DNA of 64,000 nt from Cyanobium sp. Aljojuca 7A6 (GCF_024346455.1 NZ_JAGQCY010000001.1:62001-126000); one strand, 5' to 3'; positions 50,224 through 59,173 are shown, counted from the first letter of the stretch. Numbers and translations are program-made. The notes: generated by a model from the letters alone, not told the origin.

Positions 50224-50930
50224 TGGCGAGGTGGGCACTGCTGAGCGGCTTGCGCGGTGATCTGACGGTCTATGCGGCGGTGCAGGCCGAGCTGCGCCGC
50301 CAGCGGGTCGACACGTTGTTTGTGCTCGGCGATCTGATCGGCCCGGAGCGCGAGGCGAACGCCCTGCTGGAGCGTCTGCAGCAGCCGCGCCGGGGAGATC
50401 TGCAACCGCACTGCCTCTACGGCTGGTGGGAAGAGCAGCTGCTGGCCGAGCGGGGCTTTCGCGGTGAGCGCCGGGCCGACGCCCTGCGCCAGAGCGGCGG
50501 GGAGGCGGCCGTGGCAGCCCTGCTGCAGGCGGTGGATCCCGTCCACATGGCCTGGCTGGCGTCGTTGCAGTTCGGTTTCGTGGAGCTCGATTGCGCCCTG
50601 CTGCATGGCAGTTCGGCCGATGTGGGCGACAGCCTCACCGCCGACACAGCCCCATTGCAGCTGCTGGACCGTCTCACCCGCATGGAGGCGAATCGCCTGT
50701 TCACGGCCCGCAGCGGCGAGCAGTTCTGCGTGGAGTTGTGCGGCGGTGGCATCGAATCACGCCTGCGTGATCTCGAAGGAGAACGGCAGCAGCACCAGAG
50801 CGTGCCCAGCCGCAAGGTGATCGGCGTGGGCAGCGGGCTGCACTACACCCTCTACGACCCGGGCAGCGACCATATCGCGTTCCGACGGGCCGGCGGTCCG
50901 ATCCACGCCACTGGCAGGGGGTTCGCATGA
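50223..50930 (+). CDS. Degenerate metallophosphoesterase-like protein
   Basis: A 235-residue paralogue of the previous gene. The layout is the same: L-S-G-L-R-G-D-L at the first motif, V-L-G-D-L-I-G-P-E-R-E-A-N, Y-G-W-W-E-E where G-N-H-D is expected, L-L-H-G-S-S. Most metal ligands are lost, so it is not an active enzyme by standard rules. It begins at the stop codon of the neighbour (TGATG overlap), so the two are probably made together and may form a hetero-complex. Confidence 0.75.
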   Translation: MARWALLSGLRGDLTVYAAVQAELRRQRVDTLFVLGDLIGPEREANALLERLQQPRRGDLQPHCLYGWWEEQLLAERGFRGERRADALRQSGGEAAVAALLQAVDPVHMAWLASLQFGFVELDCALLHGSSADVGDSLTADTAPLQLLDRLTRMEANRLFTARSGEQFCVELCGGGIESRLRDLEGERQQHQSVPSRKVIGVGSGLHYTLYDPGSDHIAFRRAGGPIHATGRGFA

Positions 50931-51826
50931 ACACGGGCTTCGGAGGTGTGGCGGAAACGCTGTCTCTCGATTTAGGTGGTCGCCGGCTTCAGGTGGTGCT
51001 GGAGCGCCGGGGGCCGACGGGGGCGCCCACCTGGCTGCTCTTGCCAGCCCTGAGCACCGTGTCGAGCCGCAGCGAGTGGCAACCGCTGGCGGCGGCGGTG
51101 GCGGAGCGCTGCCAGCTGGTGAGCTTCGACTGGCCGGGCTTCGGTGACAGTGACCGCCCGTGCCTTGACTACGACGCGGACCTGTTGCGCTCGGCTCTGC
51201 GCTCCATCCTCAGCTACCTGTACGCCCAGAACCGCACACGCCTCACCGTGGTGGCCGCTGGGCACAGTGCCTCCATCGCCCTGGCCCTTGCCACCGAATG
51301 GTCAGGACAGTGGCGGCGGCTGGTGGCCGTGGCGCCCACCTGGCGGGGTCCATTGCCCACCATGACGGGCTGGTCACCGCAGCGCTTCGGCTGGTTGCGG
51401 CAGCTGGTGGGCGCGCCGCTGATCGGCCCGGCGCTCTACCGGCTCAACACCAGCCAGGCGGTGCTGGGGCTGATGCTGCGGCGCCACGTCTGGGTCGAGC
51501 GGTCGCTGTTGACGCCGGAGCGCCTTATGGAGCAACAGCAGCTGGCCCGCCGCCGCGGCGCCCGCTTCGCCAGTGCGTCCTTCGTGAGCGGCGGGCTCGA
51601 TCCCGCCGAAGACAGGACCTGGTGGTTGGAGCAAGCGCAACGGCTGCAGTGCCCGTTGCACGTGGTGCTGGCGGGGGAAGCGCCGCCACGCTCCAGTGAG
51701 GAGATGGGGCGGCTGGCAAAGAGCGCCGATCACGTCACGCTCATTCCCGGGCGGCTTGGGCTGCACCAGGAGTTCGGGCCCCTGCTGGCACAGCAGTTGA
51801 TGGAGACCAGCAACGGATTTGGCTGA
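50927..51826 (+). CDS. Alpha/beta hydrolase
   Basis: A 299-residue alpha/beta hydrolase: L-L-L-P-A-L-S-T-V oxyanion region, D-W-P-G-F-G-D-S, nucleophile elbow A-G-H-S-A-S near residue 117, and a late G-L-H-Q-E-F with the probable catalytic His. The substrate is unknown. Its start overlaps the previous gene by four bases, and it ends the plus-strand zinc run. Its 3' end overlaps znuB (opposing strand) by 86 bases. Confidence 0.85.
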   Translation: MNTGFGGVAETLSLDLGGRRLQVVLERRGPTGAPTWLLLPALSTVSSRSEWQPLAAAVAERCQLVSFDWPGFGDSDRPCLDYDADLLRSALRSILSYLYAQNRTRLTVVAAGHSASIALALATEWSGQWRRLVAVAPTWRGPLPTMTGWSPQRFGWLRQLVGAPLIGPALYRLNTSQAVLGLMLRRHVWVERSLLTPERLMEQQQLARRRGARFASASFVSGGLDPAEDRTWWLEQAQRLQCPLHVVLAGEAPPRSSEEMGRLAKSADHVTLIPGRLGLHQEFGPLLAQQLMETSNGFG

Positions 51827-52640
51827 CCAGCAGGGCCAGCATGAAACCGGCGAACTGCACAATCACCACGCAGGGCCCCGAAGGCAGGTTGGTGAGCCCC
51901 GAGACCAGCAGTCCCAGCAGGGCACATCCCCCGCCCAGGGTGCCTGAAATCAGCATGTAAACAGGGAAGCGGCGGCTCAGCAGCCGGCCTGCACAGGCCG
52001 GAATCACCACGAAGGCGCTGATCAGGAGCACCCCCACCGCCTTGATCGAGACGGCCACCACCACCGCCAGCAAGATGATGAAGGCCAGGCGATGCCAGTT
52101 GGCGCGGACGCCGAACGCCCCGGCCAGGTCGTCGTTGAGCGTGAGCAGCACTTGGGCCCGCAGGCTCAGGGCCAGATAAACCAGCGCACCCAGGAGCAGC
52201 ACGGCGATCACCGCCAGATCCAGCCAACCGATGCCGAGGATGTCGCCGAACAGCAGCTGCTGGATGCCGCCCCGGTAGGTCTCCAGCAGGCTGAGAGCCA
52301 CCACGGCAAACGCCAGGGAGGTGGAATACACGATGTTGAGCAGGGCATCGGCCGGTAGGTGGCTGCGTTGGACCAACTGGTTGACCAGCAGCGCAAAGAT
52401 CACCGCAAACGGGACCAGCACCAGGGTTGGGTTGATCCCCAGCAGCAGGCCCAGGGTGATGCCCAACAGGGCGGAGTGCCCCAGGGCATCGCTGAAAAAG
52501 GAGAGCTGACGCAGCACCGCAAAGCTGCCCAACAGCCCCCCAAGACTGCCGGTCAGCAGCCCGCCGATCAAGGCGCGCTGCATGAACGGTTGGTCCAGAA
52601 GCGTGGCCAGAGCTGCGCCGTCAACCACGACGCCCACCAT
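51741..52640 (-). CDS. znuB: Zinc ABC transporter permease
   Basis: About 300 residues from ATG 52640, with eight or more helices and typical ZnuB text: F-M-Q-R-A-L-I-G-G-L-L-T-G, L-G-S-F-A-V-L-R-Q-L-S-F-F-S-D-A-L-G-H-S-A-L, and I-K-A-V-G-V-L-L-I-S-A-F-V-V-I-P-A. It forms the membrane channel of the ZnuABC zinc importer. The start overlaps the end of znuC by 20 bases. The 3' end runs into the opposing hydrolase gene. Confidence 0.93.
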   Translation of the reverse strand: MVGVVVDGAALATLLDQPFMQRALIGGLLTGSLGGLLGSFAVLRQLSFFSDALGHSALLGITLGLLLGINPTLVLVPFAVIFALLVNQLVQRSHLPADALLNIVYSTSLAFAVVALSLLETYRGGIQQLLFGDILGIGWLDLAVIAVLLLGALVYLALSLRAQVLLTLNDDLAGAFGVRANWHRLAFIILLAVVVAVSIKAVGVLLISAFVVIPACAGRLLSRRFPVYMLISGTLGGGCALLGLLVSGLTNLPSGPCVVIVQFAGFMLALLVSQIRCWSPSTAVPAGARTPGAAQAARE

Positions 52641-53418
52641 GGCTGTGCTCGTGCCGGTAGGGCACCACATTGGGCCCGTAGAGCTCAGCCAGACGCGCCG
52701 GGCTGAGGGCGTGATCGGGTGCCCCACTGCAGCGCAAGCGGCGGTTCAGGCACAGCACCTGATCACAGCTGCGCCGCACCATCTCCAGATCGTGCGACAC
52801 CTGCAACACGGTCCAGCCCTCCTGGCGGCGGAGCTCCAGCAACAACTGGTGAAACTGCTCGCTGGACGGGGCATCGAGGCCAGCCTGGGCCTCATCGAGC
52901 ACCAGCAACTGCCGGGGCCGCACCACGCAGAATGCCAGCAGCACCCGCTTGAGCTGGCCGCCGGAGAGCTCGCTCAGCAGCCGTTCGCCCAGATCGCGGC
53001 AACCGGTGCGCTCCAGGGCGCGCTGCACCGCCCCATGGCGGCGTTGGCCGCCGGCCCAGGGAAGGCGCGGGCCTGGTGGATCGAACCCGAAGCCCACGAA
53101 TTCAGCCACGCTGAGGGGGAAACGGCCCTGCAGGGCCAGGCTTTGGGGCAGGTAGGCGATCTGGGCGCGAACCGAACGGGGCAGCTGACCTGCAGGGCCG
53201 AGGGCGTGGCCCATGAGGAGCACCGTGCCCGCTTGTCGCGGCAGCAAACCGAGAAGTGCTGCCACCACGGTGCTCTTCCCCGCTCCATTGGGTCCCACCA
53301 GGGCCGTGTCCGTTTCCCTTACCAGCTGAAAGCTCACCGCATCCACGGCCAGCAGCCCATCGCGCTGCACGGTCAATCCCTGCACCGCCAGCACCGGAGT
53401 GGCCGTGGAGCTGCTCAT
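52621..53418 (-). CDS. znuC: Zinc ABC transporter ATPase
   Basis: A 265-residue ATPase: Walker A G-P-N-G-A-G-K-S-T, Q-loop Y-L-P-Q-S, signature L-S-G-G-Q, Walker B L-L-V-L-D-E-A-Q-A-G-L-D (usually D-E-P) and H-loop S-H-D. The final His-rich tail (Y-R-H-E-H-S-H-G-G) may bind zinc. It overlaps znuA by four bases, and znuB begins inside its last codons. Confidence 0.93.
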   Translation of the reverse strand: MSSSTATPVLAVQGLTVQRDGLLAVDAVSFQLVRETDTALVGPNGAGKSTVVAALLGLLPRQAGTVLLMGHALGPAGQLPRSVRAQIAYLPQSLALQGRFPLSVAEFVGFGFDPPGPRLPWAGGQRRHGAVQRALERTGCRDLGERLLSELSGGQLKRVLLAFCVVRPRQLLVLDEAQAGLDAPSSEQFHQLLLELRRQEGWTVLQVSHDLEMVRRSCDQVLCLNRRLRCSGAPDHALSPARLAELYGPNVVPYRHEHSHGGRRG

Positions 53419-54386
53419 TCGCCGAAGGCCTGGCGCAGGTCCGCCACATTGCGGCGCATCACGCTGAGGTAGGTGCCGGGATCGCGGGAGGCCTGCTCGC
53501 TGGCGGTTTCCATTGGGTCGAACACGCTGACGCGCACCCCCAGATCCTTGGCCAAGGCATTGAAGGAGCGGTTCCCCTCCTGGGGTTCAGTGAGCAGCGC
53601 CCGCAGCTGGGTGCGCTCCACGATCTCGCTCACCCGCTGCAGATCGGCGGGGGAGGGATTGATCTCGGGCACGTCCACCACGAACTCCGCCTTCAGGCCG
53701 AAGCGCTCAGCGAAGTAGGGAGCGAAGTCGTGGAAGGCCACGAAGGTCTTGCCCTGGAAAGGCTTGAGCTGGCCTGCAATCTCGGTGTTGAGCGCCCTGA
53801 GCTGGGTGGTGTAGGCCTCCGCATTGCGGCGATAGCCCTCGGCGCAGCTGGGATCGGCCTTCACCAGACCGTCGCGGATGTTCTCCACCTGCTGCACCGC
53901 ACGCAGCGGATCCAGCCAGATGTGGGGATTCACCGCGCCGTGGGCGTGGCCGTGGCCCTGCTCCTGGCCGTGCTCAGGCTCAGCGTGACCTGGCTCCTCT
54001 GGGGAGTCGATCGTGGGTACCCCGCGGCTGGAGTCGATCACCACCAGCTGGCTATTGCCGGACGAGCTCACGAGCTTGTCGAGGAAGGCCTCCATCCCCA
54101 GCCCGTTCTTCACCAGGACCCGGGCCTCCCTAAGGGCGGCCAGATCGCCCGGCTTGGACTGGAAGTCGTGGGGGCCAGTGTTGGGCGGAATCAAGGCGGT
54201 GACGTCTGCGCAATCTCCGGCCACCGCCCTGGTGAACAGGGTGATCGGCACGAAGGTGGTCATCACCTTGAAGCCCTTGCCACCGGAGCTGGAGTCGCTG
54301 GTCTGCCGCGGGGCTCCGCAGCCCACCAGGACGAGAGCCAGTGCCAAAAGACCCGTGCGTTGCAGGCAGGCGAACAAAAGGGTCAT
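53415..54386 (-). CDS. znuA: Zinc-binding lipoprotein of the ABC importer
   Basis: A 323-residue periplasmic zinc-binding protein. Lipobox L-V-L-V-G-C near residue 18-23, H-D-F-Q at the first His ligand, a charged loop with E-P-E-H-G-Q-E-Q-G-H-G-H-A-H-G, N-P-H-I-W-L-D-P with the second His, and F-H-D-F-A-P-Y-F with the third. This is the usual ZnuA architecture. The operon znuABC runs left from the Zur box at 54457-54483. Confidence 0.95.
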   Translation of the reverse strand: MTLLFACLQRTGLLALALVLVGCGAPRQTSDSSSGGKGFKVMTTFVPITLFTRAVAGDCADVTALIPPNTGPHDFQSKPGDLAALREARVLVKNGLGMEAFLDKLVSSSGNSQLVVIDSSRGVPTIDSPEEPGHAEPEHGQEQGHGHAHGAVNPHIWLDPLRAVQQVENIRDGLVKADPSCAEGYRRNAEAYTTQLRALNTEIAGQLKPFQGKTFVAFHDFAPYFAERFGLKAEFVVDVPEINPSPADLQRVSEIVERTQLRALLTEPQEGNRSFNALAKDLGVRVSVFDPMETASEQASRDPGTYLSVMRRNVADLRQAFGE

Positions 54387-54456
54387 CAGGATTCAGACAA
54401 CACGAGTGGATGGCCCATCAGGGAAACCAGGGCAGCGACCCTCACGGCAGAAGGTA

Positions 54457-54483
54457 CTACAATGAGAATCGTTCTCATTGTAG
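54457..54483. promoter_or_regulatory. Putative Zur box upstream of znuA
   Basis: CTACAATGAGAA and TTCTCATTGTAG are exact complements (12-base arms) around TCG. The core TGAGAA-TCG-TTCTCA matches the box at 47499. It lies about 70 bases before the znuA start and could also serve the rightward transcript. Confidence 0.85.
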
Positions 54484-54502
54484 CGGAGACTGTTTCGTCT
54501 TT

Positions 54503-54787
54503 TTGCGCACGCCACGCCAGGAGAAGCCGCAGGCTGCGAGGCCCGATCCCGACAGCTCCGCTGCTGCGAGGGACTCGATCAGGGCCAGCCTGCTCGCCTC
54601 AGGCCGGCTGCTCGGCTTGCTGCAGCACGATCCCCATCAGGCTCTGGCCGCGTTGCAGGTCCCGTCCCGGCAAGTCGAACGGTCGCAGCAGAAGCTGATC
54701 GAGGCGGGGGTGACGGTCGCAGACGGCCGGGCCTGCCGTCCCATCGCTCCACCAGCCCCTGCCAACCCCTCCCATCACCATGGCTGA
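54503..54787 (+). CDS. Possible small protein upstream of yidD
   Basis: A plus-strand frame, usable from TTG 54503, encodes about 94 residues with [17 protein letters not shown], a helical repeat-like L-x-x-L pattern, and ends in P-S-H-H-H-G. It overlaps the yidD start by eight bases and follows the Zur box. There is no family match; it could be a chance frame. Confidence 0.35.
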   Translation: MRTPRQEKPQAARPDPDSSAAARDSIRASLLASGRLLGLLQHDPHQALAALQVPSRQVERSQQKLIEAGVTVADGRACRPIAPPAPANPSHHHG

Positions 54788-55013
54788 AATCGTGACGCGT
54801 CTCCTGCTGCTACTGATCCGCGGCTACCAGATCCTGATCAGCCCACTGCTGGGGCCCAACTGTCGCTTCACTCCCAGCTGCTCCCACTACGCCATCGAGG
54901 CGATTCAGATCCACGGGTTGATCCGAGGCAGCTGGCTGTCGCTCTGCCGGCTGGGTCGCTGTCATCCACTTCACCCGGGTGGCTACGACCCCGTTCCACC
55001 CCCTATTCAGTGA
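54780..55013 (+). CDS. yidD: Membrane protein insertion factor YidD
   Basis: A 77-residue protein of the YidD family: an amphipathic N-terminus, [23 protein letters not shown] as two adjoining blocks with the conserved Cys pair, and [12 protein letters not shown]. YidD assists YidC-dependent insertion of membrane proteins at the inner leaflet. No yidC is nearby. Confidence 0.95.
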   Translation: MAEIVTRLLLLLIRGYQILISPLLGPNCRFTPSCSHYAIEAIQIHGLIRGSWLSLCRLGRCHPLHPGGYDPVPPPIQ

Positions 55014-55095
55014 GAGACAAGCCAGCCATGACCGACTCTGATCCGCAACGGCGCCTGGATCAGCTCAAGACGTTCATTGGCGTTGGAGCCACTGT

Positions 55096-56196
55096 TCAAC
55101 CAAACCCGGCCCCACCCGAACGCCGCTGACGTTCCCTGCTTGGCACCTCCACCGGCCACAGCCACCAGCGGCCTTGATCGCCACCGGCCGCCAGATGACG
55201 GCCATCAGGCCGCCAGGCCAGCGCCTGGAAACCTTGCCCCTCCCCTTCCAGCGGTTGCCGCAGCCGGCCGCGGCTATCCCAGAGGCCCACGGTGCCGTCG
55301 GCGGAGGCGCTGGCCAGCAGGTTGCTATCGGGCGCAAAGGCAAGAGCATGAACACGCTGCTGATGCCAGAGGAGGGGCTCGGGCTTCCAGCCCTGCTGGC
55401 TCTGATTGCGCTGTTGCCACAACACCACGGTGTCGCCTGAGGCCACCGCCAAGGCGGGTGCCAGCCGACCTGGCTGATCGCTCCAGGCCAGGGATCGCAC
55501 CTTGGCAGGAAAGCCGCTGAACTGCCACGGCCGCCCCTGACCCGCCTCGGGCCAGAGCAGCAGCGAGCGATCCATCTGGCCACAGGCCAGCAGGTCACCG
55601 ATCGGCGAGAAGCTCAGCACCAGACCAGCTGAGCCGGTGGGAGCCCTCAGGGGCGTCGCTGCGGTGGCAGCCTCGGGCTGCCAGAGGGCCAGCTCACCAT
55701 GGCAGCTGGCAGCCAGCCGCCTGCCGTCGCAACTCCAGGCAAGGGCCTGAACCGTGCCCGGCATGTCCAGGCACTCAGGGCGCCACGCGCGGACAGCCCC
55801 ATCCCAGAGACGCACCTGGCGGCCAGCTGCCACCGCTAGCAGCAAGCCCCGGGGCTGCCAGGCCGCCGCATCAAGCCAACCGGCATCCAATGGAATCGGT
55901 TCAAGGGCCATGGGCCGGACACCGGTTTCGCCCAGCTCCCAGAGCAGCAGCTCACTGGCCTGGCCCACCGCCATCAGAAACTGTCCATCAGCGCTGAAGC
56001 CAATGGCATTGAGGCTGCTGTCGCGATCACCGCGCAGCAGCTCCTCACAACCGGCCCGGAAATCAAGCAGCAGCAGTTCACCGCCAGCACTGGCGATCGC
56101 CAGAAACTCGCCATCCGCCGACCAGCTCATGGCCGTGATCGCCTGCTGCAGTTGCCCGCAGAGCCGTTCACTCACCAGAGGAGCCGTCGCTGTCAT
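55096..56196 (-). CDS. WD40-repeat protein in the zinc cluster
   Basis: About 366 residues from ATG 56196, made of WD40 repeats: several copies of L-A-x-A-S-A-x-G and L-x-L-W (e.g. L-L-L-W-E-L, V-R-L-W-D, L-A-L-W-Q, V-V-L-W-Q, V-G-L-W-D, W-W-L-W). About seven blades fit. It starts 13 bases after the COG0523 gene, so they form an operon. Beta-propellers bind proteins; it may hold a zinc-protein complex. Function unknown. Confidence 0.85.
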   Translation of the reverse strand: MTATAPLVSERLCGQLQQAITAMSWSADGEFLAIASAGGELLLLDFRAGCEELLRGDRDSSLNAIGFSADGQFLMAVGQASELLLWELGETGVRPMALEPIPLDAGWLDAAAWQPRGLLLAVAAGRQVRLWDGAVRAWRPECLDMPGTVQALAWSCDGRRLAASCHGELALWQPEAATAATPLRAPTGSAGLVLSFSPIGDLLACGQMDRSLLLWPEAGQGRPWQFSGFPAKVRSLAWSDQPGRLAPALAVASGDTVVLWQQRNQSQQGWKPEPLLWHQQRVHALAFAPDSNLLASASADGTVGLWDSRGRLRQPLEGEGQGFQALAWRPDGRHLAAGGDQGRWWLWPVEVPSRERQRRSGGAGFG

Positions 56197-56209
56197 CGTC
56201 CGGGACCCA

Positions 56210-57193
56210 TCAGGCCACACAGGCGCTGAAGCCGTCCCGTAGTCCTTCTGGATCGAGATCCCGGCCGATGATCACGAACTGGGTGCAGCGCCGCTCTGCG
56301 GGTTTCCAGGGGCGATCGAAATCACCGTCCAGCAGCATGTGCACCGACTGGAACACGTAGCGATTCTCCTCTCCTTTGAGCTGGATGATTCCCTTCATCC
56401 GAAACAGATCAGGCCCCCGCTTGGCCACCAGATCCGAGAGCCAGCTCCCCAGCCTGTCGAGATCCATGGGCCGCTCCTCCACCAGCGCCAGCGAGCCCAC
56501 GGCATCGTCGTGCTCGTGGGCATGCTCCTCAAGCAGGAAACCCGGATCGAGGCCCAGGGCACGCTCCAGCTCGAACGCCTCCACACCCAGGATCTGATCC
56601 ATGGGCACATCGGCTCCCGTGGTTCTCAGCAGCCTGGCCAACGGGTTGATCGCCCGGATCCTCTGCTCAATCGACAGGATCTCCTTCTCGTCCACCAGAT
56701 CAACCTTGTTGAGCACCAGGACATCGGCAAAGGCCAGCTGCTCCTGTACTTCCTCGGCCTCCCAGTGCAGGAGAACATGCTTGAGATCCACGACGGTGAC
56801 CACCGCATCGAGCGTCAGCTCATCGCGCAGGTCCTCATCGACAAAGAACGTCTGAATCACGGGTGCAGGATCAGCGAGACCGGTGGTTTCGATCACCAGA
56901 TGATCAAAGCGATCCCGACGCTTCATCAGGTTGCCGATGATGCGGATCAGATCACCACGAACGGTGCAGCAGATGCAGCCGTTGTTCATCTCGAAGATCT
57001 CCTCGTCGGCATCCACCACCAGCTGGTTGTCGATGCCCACTTCGCCAAACTCATTGACGATCACGGCCACCTTCAAGCCGTGCTCATGGGTGAGGATCCT
57101 GTTGAGCAAGGTGGTTTTACCGGCACCCAGATAGCCGGTGAGCACCGTCACCGGCAGGCGTTCGGCGGCTGGAATGGCACTGGTGAACGCCAT
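56210..57193 (-). CDS. COG0523 GTPase, second copy
   Basis: A 327-residue G3E GTPase from ATG 57193: Walker A G-Y-L-G-A-G-K-T-T, E-F-G-E-V-G-I-D, C-I-C-C-T, V-L-N-K-V-D-L, and a C-terminal W-K-P-A-E-R-R-C-T-Q. The His-rich loop is short (E-E-H-A-H-E-H-D-D), unlike the first copy at 47553. It leads the WD40 operon, divergent from zur. COG0523 proteins deliver zinc or cobalt to client enzymes. Confidence 0.93.
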   Translation of the reverse strand: MAFTSAIPAAERLPVTVLTGYLGAGKTTLLNRILTHEHGLKVAVIVNEFGEVGIDNQLVVDADEEIFEMNNGCICCTVRGDLIRIIGNLMKRRDRFDHLVIETTGLADPAPVIQTFFVDEDLRDELTLDAVVTVVDLKHVLLHWEAEEVQEQLAFADVLVLNKVDLVDEKEILSIEQRIRAINPLARLLRTTGADVPMDQILGVEAFELERALGLDPGFLLEEHAHEHDDAVGSLALVEERPMDLDRLGSWLSDLVAKRGPDLFRMKGIIQLKGEENRYVFQSVHMLLDGDFDRPWKPAERRCTQFVIIGRDLDPEGLRDGFSACVA

Positions 57194-57228
57194 GGCAAGG
57201 GGGAGAGGCCAAAAGGCCCCGAGTGGGG

Positions 57229-57248
57229 TGAGAATGGTTGTCGTTCTA
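57229..57248. promoter_or_regulatory. Weaker Zur-like site between COG0523 gene and zur
   Basis: TGAGAATGG is followed by TTGTCGTTCTAG; the outer GAGAA/TTCT parts are complementary but the core is imperfect. It lies between the divergent starts 57193 and 57280 and may autoregulate zur. Confidence 0.45.
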
Positions 57249-57279
57249 GCAGCGGCACCTTTCCATCCGCCGGGCCCCC

Positions 57280-57732
57280 ATGGCAGCTTGCGCATCGAGC
57301 ACGATCCCGATCCAGCTGGAGTCCGCTGCCCCGCCCTTGAGCCCTCGGCAGCAGAGGCTGATCCAGCTGCTACGCCAAGCGGATCGGGAGCTGAGTGGCC
57401 AGGACCTGCATGCACTGCTGACCAAAGCAGGCCCCTCCTACGGCCTTGCGACCGTGTACCGCGGCCTCAAACAGTTGCAACGCCATGGCTTGGTGCGCTG
57501 CCGAAAGCTTGCCAACGGAGAGGGTGTCTATGCCCTGCTGGAGCGGGATGATCACCACCTCACATGCGTTCTTTGCGGCCGCAGTGAACGGCTGTCGATC
57601 TGCCCGCTGGGGGCCAGTGGTTTGGGGCTGACAACCGTTCTGCTGCAGGGATTCAGGCCGTTGTTTCACACCTTCGAAATCCACGGGATCTGTGCCCGCT
57701 GCCAACACTCCGAGGCCGCCAGTTTTGGATGA
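57280..57732 (+). CDS. zur: Fur-family zinc regulator
   Basis: A 150-residue Fur-family repressor: wing-helix L-S-P-R-Q-Q-R-L-I-Q-L-L and S-Y-G-L-A-T-V-Y-R-G-L-K, then H-H-L-T-C-V-L-C-G-R with the structural C-x-x-C, and C-A-R-C at the end for the second pair. The context (znuABC, COG0523, metallothionein) favours Zur over Fur. The 3' end overlaps the next gene by 41 bases. Confidence 0.93.
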   Translation: MAACASSTIPIQLESAAPPLSPRQQRLIQLLRQADRELSGQDLHALLTKAGPSYGLATVYRGLKQLQRHGLVRCRKLANGEGVYALLERDDHHLTCVLCGRSERLSICPLGASGLGLTTVLLQGFRPLFHTFEIHGICARCQHSEAASFG

Positions 57733-58912
57733 GCTGGTGATCGCAGGGGCTGGTCCTCAGGCTCTCAGCCTCTGTTGCCAGCTGCTGCAGAAACGGCCTC
57801 ACTGGCGCCGGCGGCTACGGGTTGTGGACCCCAGTGGCACCTGGCTCTCACGTTGGGAGCAGCAGATGCAGCGCTGCGAGATTCCCTGGCTGCGCTCCCC
57901 TTCGCCCCACCATCCGCACCCCAACCCCCATGCGCTGCGGCGCTTTGCCCAGGAGCGGCGACGCAGCCGCGAACTGGAGGGCCCCCACGGTCTGCCGCAC
58001 ACAAGCCTGTTCAGCGCGTTCTGCCAGAGCGTGGTGGAGGAATTCCAGCTGGTCAAACAGGTGCAGGCGGCTTCGGTGCAGCAGATCCACCTGGATCAGG
58101 CAAAGCCTGCATCCATGGAAGTGAGACTGAGCGACGGTTCTGTCGTGAGGCCCCGCCGACTGGTGATTGCCACGGGCGTGGGCGCACCTGTGCTGCCGAG
58201 CTGGGTGCACGCCATCACGGCTGGTTATCCGGCAGAAGCCCTGCAGCACAGCCAGGCGATCGATCTCGACACCTGCGTGGGGCTGCGAGGGCAGCACATC
58301 CTGATCGTGGGTGGTGGTCTCACCAGCGCCCATCTGGCCATGGGGGCCCTCAAGCGAGGCGCTCAGGTCAGCTTGTTGTGCCGGCGGGCACTGAGCAGCA
58401 AACCCTTTGACGCAGACCCGGGCTGGATGGGTCCGAAACGTCTCAAGGACTTTCAGGCTGAGCCCTGCTGGCAGCAGCGACGCCAGCAGGTGCTGTCAGC
58501 GCGTGATGGCGGCTCCATCACGCCCCAGTTGGCTGTCCAGCTGCAACAGGCTCGCCGTCAAGGCCACCTTCAGCTCCACGAGCACTGCCAGGTGCAGACG
58601 GCTTCCTGGCATGCAGGCCAGTGGCAGATTCTCTGCCTTGACGGCAGCCGGCAACCAGCCCATCGCCTCTGGCTGGCCACAGGTCAACACCAAGGCATCA
58701 GCCACCACCCGTTAGTGCGCCAGCTGCTGGATCAACAGCCGATCGAGCTGATTGACGACCTTCCTGTGCTGACCAGCGACTTGCGGTTGCCTGGAACCAA
58801 CATTCACTTGATGGGAAGCCTGAGCGCGTTGCAGCTGGGTCCGGCTGCCCGCAACTTGTTTGGGGGCAGGGAGGCGGCGCAACGGATCGCCCGGGCTGCC
58901 ATCAAGGCATGA
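57692..58912 (+). CDS. FAD/NAD(P)-binding oxidoreductase, N-hydroxylase-like
   Basis: A 406-residue flavoprotein (GTG start). FAD-binding V-I-A-G-A-G-P-Q-A-L near residue 17, a second Rossmann motif I-L-I-V-G-G-G-L-T-S-A-H near 207, and a late L-x-x-L-Q-L-G-P-A-A-R. The order matches lysine/ornithine N-monooxygenases used in metallophore synthesis. No peptide synthetase is nearby, so a metallophore role is only suggestive. It follows zur with overlap. Confidence 0.8.
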   Translation: MPAANTPRPPVLDELVIAGAGPQALSLCCQLLQKRPHWRRRLRVVDPSGTWLSRWEQQMQRCEIPWLRSPSPHHPHPNPHALRRFAQERRRSRELEGPHGLPHTSLFSAFCQSVVEEFQLVKQVQAASVQQIHLDQAKPASMEVRLSDGSVVRPRRLVIATGVGAPVLPSWVHAITAGYPAEALQHSQAIDLDTCVGLRGQHILIVGGGLTSAHLAMGALKRGAQVSLLCRRALSSKPFDADPGWMGPKRLKDFQAEPCWQQRRQQVLSARDGGSITPQLAVQLQQARRQGHLQLHEHCQVQTASWHAGQWQILCLDGSRQPAHRLWLATGQHQGISHHPLVRQLLDQQPIELIDDLPVLTSDLRLPGTNIHLMGSLSALQLGPAARNLFGGREAAQRIARAAIKA

Positions 58913-58990
58913 ATCCGGGAACACCTTCAGGGCCGCAGACTCTGCCGCCGCTCTGGATCCAGCCAGCCAGGCCCAACCTGGCCTCAAGTC

Positions 58991-59173
58991 TCAGCCATGG
59001 CAGTCACAGCCACAGCCGGAGTGGCAGGGTTCACCGTTGGGATGCCCCTTGGCGCAGACCTCGCTGCAGAACAGCAAGGCGCCGTTGCGGAACGGGCTGT
59101 CCTCTTGCACCGTGCAGTGGCAGCCCGGGCAGGCGCACTGCAGCGTGGCGGGTTTCTCCAGGGTCGCGTTCAT
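58991..59173 (-). CDS. smtA: SmtA-type metallothionein
   Basis: A 60-residue bacterial metallothionein with ten Cys: C-A-C-P-G-C-H-C near residue 13, F-C-S-E-V-C-A-K-G-H near 35, and P-C-H-S-G-C-G-C-D-C-H-G at the end. The pattern matches Synechococcus SmtA, which binds zinc and cadmium in a Cys/His cluster. It is not preceded by an obvious SmtB operator (TGAACA repeat), so control may differ. It is the last gene of the zinc region. Confidence 0.93.
   Translation of the reverse strand: MNATLEKPATLQCACPGCHCTVQEDSPFRNGALLFCSEVCAKGHPNGEPCHSGCGCDCHG

Noticed and set aside
53256-54698. 480-codon plus-strand frame opposite znuA
   Set aside because: The minus strand has all ZnuA and ZnuC landmarks; this is a shadow.
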